Of a stretch of DNA of 64,000 bases, positions 1 to 8,487 are shown one piece after another. The position numbers and the translations under genes were made by a program. Location: assembly GCA_947492235.1 (NCBI GenBank), contig CANLLZ010000002.1:186001-250000 (forward strand). Direction: 5' to 3'. Every line of letters begins with the position of its first letter. Position 1 is the first letter of the stretch. Source of the stretch: an uncultured Altererythrobacter sp. Its GTDB lineage: Bacteria; Pseudomonadota; Alphaproteobacteria; Sphingomonadales; Sphingomonadaceae. The notes beneath the pieces are model-generated. The model worked only from the letters and a program-made list of their open reading frames with translations, was not told where the DNA came from and did no database searches.

Positions 1-288
1 GCTCGCGTCACCGCCGCCAGAGCCCGCCAGTCCGCCCGCTTCGACCAGTCCAAGGCGCGCACCAATGCCGAGCTGGACGGAGACGCACTGGAAGAATTCG
101 CCTCCCCCGACGAGGCCGGCCGCACGCTGCTGATGCAGGCCGCGGAGACCATGCGGCTTTCGGCAAGGAGCTACACGCGCATGCTGAGAGTCGCGCGGAC
201 GATTGCCGATCTGGCGGGGATGGAGGACGTTGGCCGCATCCATGTGGCGGAGGCGCTGAGTTACCGGCGGATAGCGATGCGGGGGTGA
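1..288 (+). CDS. C-terminal fragment of ComM/YifB-family Mg-chelatase-like AAA ATPase
   Basis: The frame is open from the first base and ends at TGA 286-288, giving 95 residues of a C-terminus. The text reads ARVTAARARQSARF, then LMQAAETMRLSARSYTRMLRVARTIADL and finally HVAEALSYRR. This is the typical end of the Mg-chelatase C-terminal domain of YifB/ComM proteins, hexameric helicase-like ATPases that act in branch migration during natural transformation. The ATPase core lies upstream of the window. There is no obvious terminator before the serpin gene; only a short GAACCGGACTA direct repeat lies between them. The family call rests on the C-terminal domain alone. Confidence 0.85.
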   Translation, partial: ARVTAARARQSARFDQSKARTNAELDGDALEEFASPDEAGRTLLMQAAETMRLSARSYTRMLRVARTIADLAGMEDVGRIHVAEALSYRRIAMRG

Positions 289-350
289 GAAGCAGGAGAA
301 CCGGACTAGAAGCGTGGGAACCGGACTAAGTCGCTGTTTGTTTGGTTTTC

Positions 351-1583
351 ATGAAAATACGCAGCCTTATCATCGCTCTGTCAGCCTCGGTCGCATTGAC
401 GGCGTGCGGCACTGTTCCCGCACAGACGGCACCTGCATCCGATGTAGCAAATCCAGCGGACCGCGCCGATGTGGCGAACGACGGCGCCATGGCGCTTTTG
501 CCGGTTCTGGATGCCAAGGCCGGAGCAGAGGAGAACGTCTTCTTCTCGCCCGCCTCGATCGAGCAGGCCTTCGGCATTCTGACGCTTGGCAGTGCTGGCG
601 AGACGCGGACGCAATTGCAGTCTGTCTTGCCGCCACCTGCTTCGGCGCGGGCACTCGAAAACGACAGCGACGGTGTCGAAGTGCGGCTCGCCAACGCGCT
701 TTGGCTATCGGATCAGTGGCGCTTTCAACAGGGCTTCGTAGAGGCGGCCGCCACACGCTATGATGCAACGGCAGAGCGGCTCGATTTCAGTCAGCAGCAG
801 GCGGCGGCAGACCGGATCAACGCATGGGCCGATGAGGCAACCGAGGGGCTTATCCCGCAGGTGATAACCGCCGATGCAGTCGATCCCGGTGGTGCGGCCT
901 TCATCAGCAATGCTCTGTATTTCGATGGGCTGTGGGCGAATGCTTTCGACGGTTCCGAAAATGCACCCTTCCTGTTCGGCGACGGGAAAGAGCGTGATTT
1001 CAGGCTGATGACAGACATTTTCGATCTCGCCACGGCGCGGCAGGGCGACTGGATCGCAGTGAGGCTGCCTTACCGAAATGCGCGTTATGCCATGGACGTG
1101 ATCATGCCGCGCAAGCGTATTGTGATGCAGAGTGCGCCGGATATCGAAACCATCGCCGCTATCGGGGAGAAGCTGGCGGAGACGGATAAGCAGGTTGTGC
1201 GAATGGCCCTTCCCCAGATGGAGATCGATTACGAAAGCGGGCTCATCGGTCCACTTCGTTCGCTCGGGCTGACGCTTCCCTTCGACCCGGCCCGCGCCGA
1301 TCTCTCGGCCATGGCTCAGCCGGGCCAATCCCGACTTTATGTCGACAAGGTGACGCATCTGTCGAAACTGCAGATATTTGACATCGGCACCAAAGCCGCT
1401 GCGGTCACTATTATGCGGATCATTCCGGTTTCGGCTCGGCGACTGCCGGAGGATCCTTACGAGTTCAGGGTGGACCGACCGTTCATGGTTGTGATCCGCG
1501 ATCTTGAGCTTGGCGCGCCGCTGTTTGTGGGCCGGATTGCCAACCCTCAGGCGTTTGAACCCGAAGTCGATGAGGATTTCTGA
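351..1583 (+). CDS. Serpin-family serine protease inhibitor, predicted lipoprotein
   Basis: 410 residues. The N-terminus has a lipobox (VALTAC, Cys19), so the product is predicted to be lipid-anchored in the periplasm or outer membrane. Serpin hallmarks follow: NALYFDGLWANAF (breach/shutter segment), LPQMEIDYESGL, the hinge DIGTKAAAVT and the family signature FRVDRPFMVVIRD near the end. The small-residue hinge (G-T-x-A-A-A) is what inhibitory serpins need for loop insertion. Counting from the hinge puts P1 near Val in IIPVSARR, but this is uncertain. ATG 351 is preferred over an in-frame TTG nine bases upstream because it gives a standard signal peptide. The 3' end overlaps the convergent gene by 37 nt. 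The target protease is unknown. Confidence 0.93.
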   Translation: MKIRSLIIALSASVALTACGTVPAQTAPASDVANPADRADVANDGAMALLPVLDAKAGAEENVFFSPASIEQAFGILTLGSAGETRTQLQSVLPPPASARALENDSDGVEVRLANALWLSDQWRFQQGFVEAAATRYDATAERLDFSQQQAAADRINAWADEATEGLIPQVITADAVDPGGAAFISNALYFDGLWANAFDGSENAPFLFGDGKERDFRLMTDIFDLATARQGDWIAVRLPYRNARYAMDVIMPRKRIVMQSAPDIETIAAIGEKLAETDKQVVRMALPQMEIDYESGLIGPLRSLGLTLPFDPARADLSAMAQPGQSRLYVDKVTHLSKLQIFDIGTKAAAVTIMRIIPVSARRLPEDPYEFRVDRPFMVVIRDLELGAPLFVGRIANPQAFEPEVDEDF

Positions 1584-1915
1584 GTAGCCCACCAGCTCGC
1601 ATAAGGCGTGTTCGCGACCATCTTCCGGTTGTAATCGGGCGCGCCATCGTCCCACCACACCGGCCCGCGTTCACCTAACGCGACTTTCGCCTCCTGCACT
1701 TGTGCGCGGGCGGATTTCAGTTCCGCATCGTTGCCGCTAGCCTTGGCGGTCTTCACTGCGCGGCGGGCGTCCATCAACGCGTTCACCCAGCGCTGGCGCT
1801 CGTCTTCAGGCAAATTCGGATTGGTGGCGCGCCACAGGCGGCCGCGCACGATGATGTAGCGGCCATCCGGCGTGCGCTGGACTTTGCCGCCGGGCGGCTC
1901 CGCATCGTCTGCCAT
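1547..1915 (-). CDS. Conserved hypothetical protein, small and charged
   Basis: 122 residues with no signal peptide or membrane segment. It begins MADDAEPPGGKVQRTPDGRYIIVRGRLWRATNP-like and has a charged helical middle (RQRWVNALMDARRAVKTAKA) and a WWDDGAPDYNRK motif. This type of protein is found in sphingomonads next to regulators, but I know of no function. Its last 37 nt overlap the serpin 3' end on the other strand. It lies 10 nt downstream of the HxlR gene on the same strand and is probably co-transcribed with it. Codon use is like the neighbours. Confidence 0.75.
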   Translation of the reverse strand: MADDAEPPGGKVQRTPDGRYIIVRGRLWRATNPNLPEDERQRWVNALMDARRAVKTAKASGNDAELKSARAQVQEAKVALGERGPVWWDDGAPDYNRKMVANTPYASWWATQKSSSTSGSNA

Positions 1916-1925
1916 CAGCCGATGG

Positions 1926-2480
1926 TCACTCCGCCGCGACAGCAGCCTCTTCGCTGTCGTCGATCCAGCCGCGTGTGCCGGGGTCGAGTTCGCCTTCCTG
2001 GCGGTCCTTTGCCTCGGGTGGCAGGCTGGCGCGGGCGACCATGTTGAGGTCTGCGTGGCTTAGCACCCGGCCATCATGCGCCAGGATCGCCACGGGGCCG
2101 ACGGGCATGCGGTCGCGTTCGTCCACCAGCACCGGGTCGGTCGCCACGAAGCCGTCGACATATTTCTGGCCGAACTGACGCAGCGCCAGCATCGCGGGCA
2201 GCAGGTCAAAACCCTTTTCGGTCAGCCGGTATTCGATGCGGCGGCGATCATCGGGATCGGGCTCGCGGTCCAGAATGCCGTGATCGACCAGCCGGCCCAG
2301 CCGGTTGGACAGGATGTTGCGGGCAATGCCCAGCTCGCTCAGGAATTCCTCGAAATGGTGCAGCCCGTTGAAGCTGGCGCGCAGGATCATGAAACTCCAG
2401 CGTTCGCCCATCACTTCCAACGCCTCCGGCAGACCGCAGGCGTTCAGATCCTTCAATGGTTCGCGCATTTCGCTGCCCAT
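1926..2480 (-). CDS. HxlR-family winged-helix transcriptional regulator
   Basis: 184 residues from ATG 2480; an in-frame GTG two codons upstream is also possible. The N-terminal half is a classic HxlR winged helix: CGLPEALEVMGERWSFMILRA, then HFEEFLSELGIARNILSNRLGRLVDHGIL and RRRIEYRLTEKG. Family members are DNA-binding repressors or activators that often respond to electrophiles or redox stress. The first Cys (CGLPEAL) sits where redox-sensing members have their reactive cysteine. The C-terminal part, about residues 110-184, is an acidic extension. The gene is divergent from a CC_3452 gene, with a near-perfect palindrome between them that is a likely operator. Confidence 0.92.
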   Translation of the reverse strand: MGSEMREPLKDLNACGLPEALEVMGERWSFMILRASFNGLHHFEEFLSELGIARNILSNRLGRLVDHGILDREPDPDDRRRIEYRLTEKGFDLLPAMLALRQFGQKYVDGFVATDPVLVDERDRMPVGPVAILAHDGRVLSHADLNMVARASLPPEAKDRQEGELDPGTRGWIDDSEEAAVAAE

Positions 2481-2549
2481 GGGCACTCAATCCTCTCAAC
2501 TTTTCACCGGTGTAGCGGCAAACGCCGCCCGACTCCAAATGCAAACTAC

Positions 2550-2571
2550 ATTTTAGGTTGCAACTTAAAAT
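2550..2571. promoter_or_regulatory. Near-perfect 22-bp palindrome, putative HxlR operator
   Basis: The two halves are ATTTTAGGTTG and CAACTTAAAAT around a perfect core GTTGCAAC, with only one mismatched pair. It lies in the AT-rich gap between the divergent HxlR and CC_3452 genes, about 70 nt upstream of the former and 84 nt upstream of the latter. HxlR proteins bind as dimers to such symmetric sites, so autoregulation is inferred. Confidence 0.6.
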
Positions 2572-2654
2572 CTAATTCATTAGGTAGTGATTCGCAACTG
2601 ATCTTCACCTCCCCCGGATCAGGGCATTGAATCAAACCTAAGGAGCAATCCGAC

Positions 2655-2999
2655 ATGACCCTCTCTCTCCCCGCTTTCCGCAAATCCTCCGGCGTCCTGC
2701 TCGCTGTCGCCTACACTGCGCTGACCTTCGGCACGGCAATCACCCCCGTCGCGGCAGAGGCCCGCGATGGCACGACCCATTACCGCGCGGAGCTGGCCCA
2801 GCCGACGACCAAGACGCTGGAAATCATCCGCGGTACGCCGTGGCAGTGCAGCGGCACCGTGTGCGTCGCGCCCAAGGCTGGCTCGCGCCCCGTGAATGTG
2901 TGCAAGGCTTTCGTGCGCGAATTCGGCGAAGTCGCGACCTTTACCGTGAAGGGTGAAGCGCTGGCCGAGGACAAGATGGCCAAGTGCCAGCCTGCCTGA
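2655..2999 (+). CDS. CC_3452 family exported protein
   Basis: 114 residues with an N-terminal signal peptide (about residues 1-35, ending near AAEARD). The mature part reads YRAELAQPTTKTLEIIRGTPWQCSG, then TVCVAPKAGSRPVNVCKAFVREFGEVATFTV and AEDKMAKCQ. The four cysteines and the GSRP-(x)n-FGEV pattern are those of the CC_3452 family of small periplasmic proteins in Caulobacter and sphingomonads, whose function is unknown. A strong ribosome site (AAGGAG) lies nine bases before the ATG. It is divergent from the HxlR regulator, which may control it, and is followed by a strong terminator. Confidence 0.85.
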   Translation: MTLSLPAFRKSSGVLLAVAYTALTFGTAITPVAAEARDGTTHYRAELAQPTTKTLEIIRGTPWQCSGTVCVAPKAGSRPVNVCKAFVREFGEVATFTVKGEALAEDKMAKCQPA

Positions 3000-3066
3000 T
3001 CGGCGCCTGATTGATCCCGAATCGACCGGTACCCCCCACCCGTTCTCTCCGTCCGGGTGACACTCC

Positions 3067-3105
3067 AGGGACCTTCGGCCTTCCCCCGCCGGAGGTCCCT
3101 TTTTT
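3067..3105 (+). terminator. Rho-independent terminator after CC_3452 gene
   Basis: A 13-bp stem (AGGGACCTTCGGC paired with GCCGGAGGTCCCT, one wobble pair) has an 8-nt loop and is followed by six T. It ends the plus-strand transcript just before the convergent HAD gene. The minus strand lacks a T run, so it works for the plus direction. Confidence 0.9.
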
Positions 3106-3114
3106 GTGGCGCGC

Positions 3115-3735
3115 CTAAAGCAGGCCGCGCTGCTGCAAATCGGCCTCCAGCGTGGCCGCATCGGTGAAGTGGTGGGCCTGCCACCCTTCATCCGCCGCGC
3201 GCTGCACATTGGCGGGGCTGTCATCGATAAACAACATCTCGGCCGGTGGGTATCCGAAACGCCGCGCCGCGTGGCGGAAGATCGCGGGATCGGGCTTCAC
3301 CAGCTTCTCCTGCCCGCTCACCACGATATCGCGAAACAGCTCCAGCACCGGCTCGGTCGGCGCGAACTGCTGCCAGAAATCGGCCCCGAAATTGGTGATG
3401 GCGAACAGCGGCGTGCCCTGTTCATTCAGACGCTGTATCAGCTCCGCCGTGCCGGGCACGCGGCCCGGTATCGTTTCGATGAAGCGGTTCGCATAGGCGT
3501 CGATCACCTCGGCATATTGCGGGAACAGCGCCTTGCGCTCGGCCACCATACCGGCAATCGGGCGGCCCGCATCATGCTGGAAATGCCAATTGAGTGTGAT
3601 GACATGATCGACCACCCAATCGCACTCGGCGGGATCGGTCACGACCTTCTCGACCAGATGGCGCAAATCCCACTGCACGATCACCCGGCCCACATCGAAC
3701 ACGACAGCCTTGGTTTCAGAGTCGGTGTTCAACAT
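3115..3735 (-). CDS. HAD-superfamily hydrolase (YihX-like phosphatase)
   Basis: 206 residues from ATG 3735, chosen because GGAGA lies just upstream (the 19 extra codons before it have no ribosome site). Motif I is VVFDVGRVIVQWD, with nucleophile Asp14. Motif II is FAITNF, the motif III lysine is in EKLVKPDPAIF, and the motif IV acid pair is in MLFIDDSPANV. These place it in HAD subfamily IA, beside YihX-like sugar-phosphate phosphatases and haloacid dehalogenase-like proteins. The substrate cannot be read from sequence. It is a monocistronic minus-strand gene convergent with the CC_3452 terminator. Confidence 0.88.
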   Translation of the reverse strand: MLNTDSETKAVVFDVGRVIVQWDLRHLVEKVVTDPAECDWVVDHVITLNWHFQHDAGRPIAGMVAERKALFPQYAEVIDAYANRFIETIPGRVPGTAELIQRLNEQGTPLFAITNFGADFWQQFAPTEPVLELFRDIVVSGQEKLVKPDPAIFRHAARRFGYPPAEMLFIDDSPANVQRAADEGWQAHHFTDAATLEADLQQRGLL

Positions 3736-3854
3736 CTTTCTCCGTGGCAATGATGGAAGCCGGGAACGGCATCGGCCCGCTCCTCCTCCCAAGCACCCGG
3801 TACCTGTAAAGGCATGATCGGGTGGTTGGGAGGGGGAGCGGGCCGGTGCCGCAA

Positions 3855-3876
3855 GGTCAGGACGGATGTCCTGACC
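3855..3876 (-). terminator. Perfect hairpin downstream of rpmJ, possible terminator
   Basis: A 9-bp perfect inverted repeat (GGTCAGGAC, loop GGAT, GTCCTGACC) begins 14 nt past the L36 stop. Only two T follow on the minus strand, so intrinsic termination would be weak. It may instead protect the 3' end. Confidence 0.5.
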
Positions 3877-3889
3877 GCACTACAAAAAA

Positions 3890-4015
3890 CTAACCCTGGC
3901 GCGCTTTGAAGCGGCGGTTGGTCTTGTTGATCACGTAGGTCCGGCCACGACGGCGGATCACGCGGCAGTCGCGATGACGGTTCTTCAGCGACTTAAGGCT
4001 GTTGCGGACTTTCAT
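3890..4015 (-). CDS. rpmJ: 50S ribosomal protein L36, zinc-free 41-residue type
   Basis: 41 residues starting [20 protein letters not shown] and ending [11 protein letters not shown]. This is the longer L36 form (YkgO-like), in which only one of the four zinc-binding residues of the classic form remains (Cys17). It is the usual sole L36 of alphaproteobacteria. It joins the large subunit near the peptidyl-transferase region. The gene stands alone, between the HAD hydrolase and galE on the same strand, and is followed by a 9-bp hairpin. Confidence 0.97.
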   Translation of the reverse strand: MKVRNSLKSLKNRHRDCRVIRRRGRTYVINKTNRRFKARQG

Positions 4016-4105
4016 ACATATTTCCCGAGAATAAAATCGGCACCGGAGATGGTTCTCCGATGCCTGAAATTCAAGAGGCGCGCCTAAGCGGCGAATCGCG
4101 CGCCG

Positions 4106-5134
4106 TCAAGACTTGTCGGGGGTGTCGGCGCTCGTCTTCTCACTCAAAATACGCTCCCACTGCAGGGCATGGCCGACGATTGTGTCGAGATCATCGTGCC
4201 GCGGCTGCCACGGCAGGGTCGCCCGGATCAGCGAGGGGTCGGACACCAGCTCACCCGGATCGCCTGCCCGTCGCGGCTGCATCTCGCGGGTGATCTGCGC
4301 ATTGGTCACGCGGTCCACCGCGTCTAGCACCTCGAGTACGCTGAAGCCCCGGCCATAGCCGCAATTCATCGTCAGACTGCGCGCAGGGTCGGCCTCAAGC
4401 GCGTCCAGCGCGTGCACATGGGCCGCGGCCAGATCGCTGACATGGATGTAATCGCGCACGCCGGTTCCGTCGGGCGTGTCGTAATCTGTGCCGAACACCG
4501 CCACGCTGTCACGCTTGCCCAGCGCCGCCTCGACCGCGACCTTGATGAGATGCGTCGCGCCCTTGGTCGATTGCCCGGTGCGGCCCTGCGGATCGGCCCC
4601 GGCGACATTGAAATATCTGAGCGCGCAATAATTCATCGGATGCGCGGCAGCAGTGTCGGCCAGCATCCGCTCGGTAAACAGCTTCGACCAGCCATAGGGG
4701 TTGATCGGCGCTTGCGGTGTGTCTTCGGTCACGCTGGACACATCGGGCACGCCGTAGGTCGCGGCGGTCGAGCTGAAGATGAAATGCGGCACACCAGCTG
4801 TCACGGCGGCAGCCAGCAGGCTGCGCGTGCGGCCCGTATTGTTGTCGTAATATTTGAGCGGATCCTCGACCGATTCGGGCACCACCACGCTGCCTGCAAA
4901 ATGCATGATCGCGCCGATATTCTGCTCGGTCACGATGCGCGCGATCAGCTCGGCGTCGGCAATGTCGCCTTCGTAAAACGGCACATCATCAGGCACGGCA
5001 AAGCGAAAGCCTGTCACCAGATTGTCGATCACCGCCACTTTGCGCCCGGCATCACGCAGCGCCAGCACGGCATGGCTGCCGATATATCCCGCGCCGCCGG
5101 TGACCAGTACGGCAGAGGATTGACTGCTTGTCAT
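4106..5134 (-). CDS. galE: UDP-glucose 4-epimerase
   Basis: 342 residues from ATG 5134; in-frame sequence upstream of this has no family similarity. It is an extended short-chain dehydrogenase with the NAD-binding loop TGGAGYIGS at residues 12-20, the S-S-T near 121-123 and the catalytic Tyr147-x3-Lys151 in NPYGWSK. RYFNVAGADP and the C-terminal RRAGDPGELVSDPS are GalE hallmarks. It interconverts UDP-glucose and UDP-galactose in the cytoplasm, supplying galactose for surface polysaccharides. It is not linked to the polysaccharide cluster 34 kb away but could feed it. Confidence 0.93.
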   Translation of the reverse strand: MTSSQSSAVLVTGGAGYIGSHAVLALRDAGRKVAVIDNLVTGFRFAVPDDVPFYEGDIADAELIARIVTEQNIGAIMHFAGSVVVPESVEDPLKYYDNNTGRTRSLLAAAVTAGVPHFIFSSTAATYGVPDVSSVTEDTPQAPINPYGWSKLFTERMLADTAAAHPMNYCALRYFNVAGADPQGRTGQSTKGATHLIKVAVEAALGKRDSVAVFGTDYDTPDGTGVRDYIHVSDLAAAHVHALDALEADPARSLTMNCGYGRGFSVLEVLDAVDRVTNAQITREMQPRRAGDPGELVSDPSLIRATLPWQPRHDDLDTIVGHALQWERILSEKTSADTPDKS

Positions 5135-5241
5135 GCGGTGGTTCTTTCTCTGATTACAGGCTATTCGGGCGATCCCGGCACGGATTGCCCCGGTTAAGCG
5201 TTCATGCGCCAATAGCGCCATTCCATGAAAGAATTGCAACC

Positions 5242-5865
5242 ATGATATTGTCACCCGCCCCCAGAACCCGCCTCCGCACTTTCGCGCTGGCCCTGTCAGC
5301 TCCGCTGGCACTCGCCGCCTGCGCCACGCCTGCGCCCGGGCCGGTGCAGGTCACCCGCTTTGTGGCCTCAGATGCGATGCTGGGCGGCACCACCCTGTTT
5401 GTCGAAAGCGCGCCGGGATATGAAGGCGAAGGCCTTGATCTCGCCCCCTACAAAGCAGCCGTTGCCGCCGAGCTGGCGCGATTGGGCTATTCCGAGCAGA
5501 GCCGCGACGGCGCGCAGCGCGTGGCGCAGGTTCAGCTGGAGCGATTTGTGCGCGATGGCGCCGGGCAGCGCTCCCCGGTCAGCGTGGGTGTGGGCGGCAG
5601 TACGGGCAGCTATGGCTCCGGTGTCGGCGTGGGCGTCGGCATCAATCTCGGCGGCGGCGCGCGCGAGCAGGTGACCACGCGGATGGCCGTCACTCTGAGA
5701 GACGCGGCCAGCAATGCCGTATTGTGGGAAGGCCGCGCCGAATTCGATGCGTCCGCCGGCTCCGATGCAGCAGAAACGCAAACGAATGCAGCCATCATCG
5801 CCGACGCGCTGTTCCGCGAATTTCCCGGCGCGAACGGCGAGACAATTCTGGTGGAGGTGGATTGA
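5242..5865 (+). CDS. DUF4136 domain lipoprotein
   Basis: 207 residues from ATG 5242. The signal peptide ends in a lipobox, LALAAC (Cys27), so an outer-membrane or periplasmic lipoprotein is predicted. The body fits DUF4136: an early beta segment [24 protein letters not shown], then a Gly-rich stretch ([25 protein letters not shown]), [23 protein letters not shown] and a C-terminal helix [15 protein letters not shown]. The function of the domain is unknown. The stop TGA shares its last base with the ATG of the carboxypeptidase gene, so the two are translationally coupled. Upstream it is divergent from galE. Confidence 0.88.
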   Translation: MILSPAPRTRLRTFALALSAPLALAACATPAPGPVQVTRFVASDAMLGGTTLFVESAPGYEGEGLDLAPYKAAVAAELARLGYSEQSRDGAQRVAQVQLERFVRDGAGQRSPVSVGVGGSTGSYGSGVGVGVGINLGGGAREQVTTRMAVTLRDAASNAVLWEGRAEFDASAGSDAAETQTNAAIIADALFREFPGANGETILVEVD

Positions 5866-7010
5866 TGACCAGCACCCAAGGCAACATCGCAATCGACACC
5901 GGTTTTGACAGCGGCAATATCGAAATCCTCTCGATCGATGGCGCGAAGGCCACACTGGCCCTGCGCAAGGATCACCAGTCGGACTTTGCCCAGTGGTTCC
6001 ACTTCCGCGTCACCGGTGCAGGCGACCGCGAGCTGGAGCTGAAGATTACGGGCCTGAATGCCAGCGCCTATCCGCAGGGCTGGCCGGGCTACAATGCCTG
6101 CGTCTCCGAAGACCGCGATTTCTGGGGCCGCGCCCCGTCCAGCTTCGACAAGGACGAGGACGATGGCACGCTGACCATCCGCTACGCCCCCGGCACAGAT
6201 GTGACATGGTTCGCCTATTTCGCGCCCTATTCGATGGAGCGGCATCACGATCTGGTGGCCGAAAGCGCCGCATCCGAGGGCGTCCACTATCGCCGTCTGG
6301 GCGAAACGCTGGACGGACAGCCGCTCGACTGCCTCGAAATGGGCACGGGCGAGAAGCAGGTGTGGCTCTATGCCCGCCAGCATCCCGGCGAAAGCATGGC
6401 CGAATGGTGGATGGAGGGCGCGCTGGAAATGCTGTGCGACCCGGCCGACACCGTAGCGCGCGCGCTGCGCCAGCATTGCCGCCTGCATATTGTGCCCAAT
6501 TGCAATCCCGACGGATCGCGCCGGGGGCATCTGCGTACCAATGCGGTGGGCACCAATCTCAACCGCGAATGGGCCGAGCCGAGCGCTGAAAAATCGCCGG
6601 AAGTGCTCGCCATCCGTAACGCGATGGATGAAAGCGGCGTCCACTTCGCGATGGATGTGCATGGCGACGAAGCGATTGCCGCTGTGTTCCTTGCCGGGTT
6701 CGAGGGCATTCCGGCATGGACCGATGAACTGGGCGATGCGTTTTATCGCTATCAGAATATTCTCGAGCGCCGCACGCCCGATTTCCAGACCAGACTCGGC
6801 TATCCCAAGTCCGCGCCGGGCAAGGCCAATCTGGCGATCAGCACCAATCAGGTGGCCGAGCGCTACAGCGCCTGCGCGATGACGCTCGAAATGCCGTTCA
6901 AGGACAATGACGACTGGCCCGACGAAGCGCAGGGCTGGAGCCCTGAACGCTGCAAAGCGCTGGCCCGCGAGTGTCTTGCCGCATTGCTGGAGTGGATCGA
7001 GGCGCAGTGA
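5865..7010 (+). CDS. M14-family zinc carboxypeptidase (cytosolic-type)
   Basis: 381 residues. The start ATG 5865 overlaps the preceding stop. An N-terminal beta-rich domain (about residues 1-130) precedes the catalytic domain, as in the cytosolic carboxypeptidases related to AGBL proteins. Zinc ligands are His and Glu in [12 protein letters not shown] (about 172-175) and His in MDVHGDEA (about 266). Substrate-binding Asn-Arg is in GTNLNREW, and the catalytic Glu lies in TLEMPFKDN. It has no signal peptide, so it acts in the cytoplasm on C-terminal residues of peptides or proteins; the substrate is unknown. Confidence 0.92.
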   Translation: MTSTQGNIAIDTGFDSGNIEILSIDGAKATLALRKDHQSDFAQWFHFRVTGAGDRELELKITGLNASAYPQGWPGYNACVSEDRDFWGRAPSSFDKDEDDGTLTIRYAPGTDVTWFAYFAPYSMERHHDLVAESAASEGVHYRRLGETLDGQPLDCLEMGTGEKQVWLYARQHPGESMAEWWMEGALEMLCDPADTVARALRQHCRLHIVPNCNPDGSRRGHLRTNAVGTNLNREWAEPSAEKSPEVLAIRNAMDESGVHFAMDVHGDEAIAAVFLAGFEGIPAWTDELGDAFYRYQNILERRTPDFQTRLGYPKSAPGKANLAISTNQVAERYSACAMTLEMPFKDNDDWPDEAQGWSPERCKALARECLAALLEWIEAQ

Positions 7011-7012
7011 CC

Positions 7013-8059
7013 ATGCGCAAGGCGGGGCTTTTGGCCCTCGGTATTGTCACTGCCCCTCTGCTGATCGCGAGCCTTGCCTCGCTCAGCGACAGCGATTTCT
7101 GGCTTATCCGGGTGGTCGATCTGGTGCGGCAACCGATCCTTTATCTGGCTGTCGTTCTTGCCCTGCTCGCGCTGGCGTTCCGTCAACGGGCGGGCTGGTG
7201 GATTGCGGGCGGTCTCGCCGTGGTCATAGCAATTCAGGTCGCACGGTTGTGGCCCTATGCCCCGATGGCGGAGGAGCAAATCGCGTTTTCGGACGATGAC
7301 GCTGCCGGGTCGTGCTTCACCGCCCTCTCGCTCAACGTCAAACAGTCGAACGACCAGTACGGCCGCGTTGCCGCCCTGATAGAGCGCGAGAACCCCGATC
7401 TGCTGTTTCTGATGGAAACCAATGCGGCATGGATGGACGCGCTTGAGCCGCAACTGGGCGCCTATTACGAAACTCTCTCGATGCCGCTGGAGAATACCTA
7501 CGGCATGGTCTTCGCCAGCCGATTGCAGGTGATCAAGGCGAAGATGCTGACCAATATCGCCGAGGATACGCCCACGCTTTACGCCACGCTGCGCCTGCCG
7601 AACAAATCGGCGTTCGAGTTTATCGGGCTGCATCCCCGCCCGCCTCTGCCGGGTCAGGACACGACGCAGCGCGACGCCATGATTGCGCGGGCAGGGGCGA
7701 TTACGCCCGACCAGCTAGCCGATGTGGTCGTGATGGGCGATTTCAACGATGTGCCGTGGTCCACCACGACGACGCGCTTTCGCGAAGACGGCGACTACCG
7801 CGATCCGCGCGCCGGACGCGGCACCTACCCCACTTTCCCGGCGAAATTCGCATTTGTCGGCTGGCCGCTCGACCAGTTGCTGGTGAAGAACGAAATCCGC
7901 CTGCAATCTTTCGAAGTGCTGGAGAATGTCGGCGCAGACCATTTGCCGATGAAGGGGCATTTCTGCCTGCGCGATGGCGAGGGCGAAATTATCGAATCGT
8001 TCGAGCCTGCATCGGACAAGGATGCGGAGCCCGACGCAGAAATTTCGGAAGTTGGCTAA
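7013..8059 (+). CDS. Endonuclease/exonuclease/phosphatase-fold membrane protein
   Basis: 348 residues from ATG 7013 (GTG 7007 is also possible). Two or three N-terminal membrane helices (about residues 5-25, 38-55 and 60-78) are followed by an EEP domain: ALSLNVKQSN, PDLLFLMETN with the metal-binding Glu, the catalytic VVVMGDFNDVPWS and a terminal GADHLPMKG. Such proteins are predicted phosphodiesterases facing the periplasm. The start lies two bases past the carboxypeptidase stop, so these three genes form one operon. The 3' end overlaps the convergent cytidine deaminase by 4 nt. The C-terminal tail is very acidic. Confidence 0.9.
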   Translation: MRKAGLLALGIVTAPLLIASLASLSDSDFWLIRVVDLVRQPILYLAVVLALLALAFRQRAGWWIAGGLAVVIAIQVARLWPYAPMAEEQIAFSDDDAAGSCFTALSLNVKQSNDQYGRVAALIERENPDLLFLMETNAAWMDALEPQLGAYYETLSMPLENTYGMVFASRLQVIKAKMLTNIAEDTPTLYATLRLPNKSAFEFIGLHPRPPLPGQDTTQRDAMIARAGAITPDQLADVVVMGDFNDVPWSTTTTRFREDGDYRDPRAGRGTYPTFPAKFAFVGWPLDQLLVKNEIRLQSFEVLENVGADHLPMKGHFCLRDGEGEIIESFEPASDKDAEPDAEISEVG

Positions 8060-8487
8060 TCCAGGCTGGCCGGTCCGAAAGCATCAGGCAGCAGGGCGCT
8101 CAGCAGCACACGCCGCGTTTCCTGAGCGCCCACGCACAGGATCAGCGGGTCCGTCCCGCCCAGCGCCGCAAGCTCGTTAAGCACCTGCCGGCACCGTCCG
8201 CACGGGGTGATCGGCGCGCCTCCGCCTTTGTCCGCCGGGCCGACCACTGCGACCATCTGTAGACCGCCGCGCGCGCCCTCGCCCATCGCCTTGGCCACCG
8301 CCACTGTCTCGGCGCACAGGGCGAGGCCGTAGCTCGCATTTTCGACATTGGTGCCGGTCACCACGCTGCCGTCGGCAAAACCCAGCGCCGCGCCCACCGC
8401 ATAGTCGGAATAGGGGCTGTAGGAATGGGCCGCAGCCGCATGTGCCGCTGCAATCAGATCGCCTTCGTCCACAACAGCCTCCGTCAT
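8056..8487 (-). CDS. cdd: Cytidine deaminase
   Basis: 143 residues, the usual length of the tetrameric short form. The zinc site is Cys-Ala-Glu (LCAETVAVAKA, with the proton-shuttle Glu) and PCGRCRQVL; the substrate-binding segments are SYSPYSDYAVGAAL and NVENASYG. It converts cytidine and deoxycytidine to uridine forms in pyrimidine salvage. The gene starts inside the end of the GH25 gene (ATGA overlap 8484-8487) and is the last of the UPF0262-GH25-cdd operon. Confidence 0.96.
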   Translation of the reverse strand: MTEAVVDEGDLIAAAHAAAAHSYSPYSDYAVGAALGFADGSVVTGTNVENASYGLALCAETVAVAKAMGEGARGGLQMVAVVGPADKGGGAPITPCGRCRQVLNELAALGGTDPLILCVGAQETRRVLLSALLPDAFGPASLD

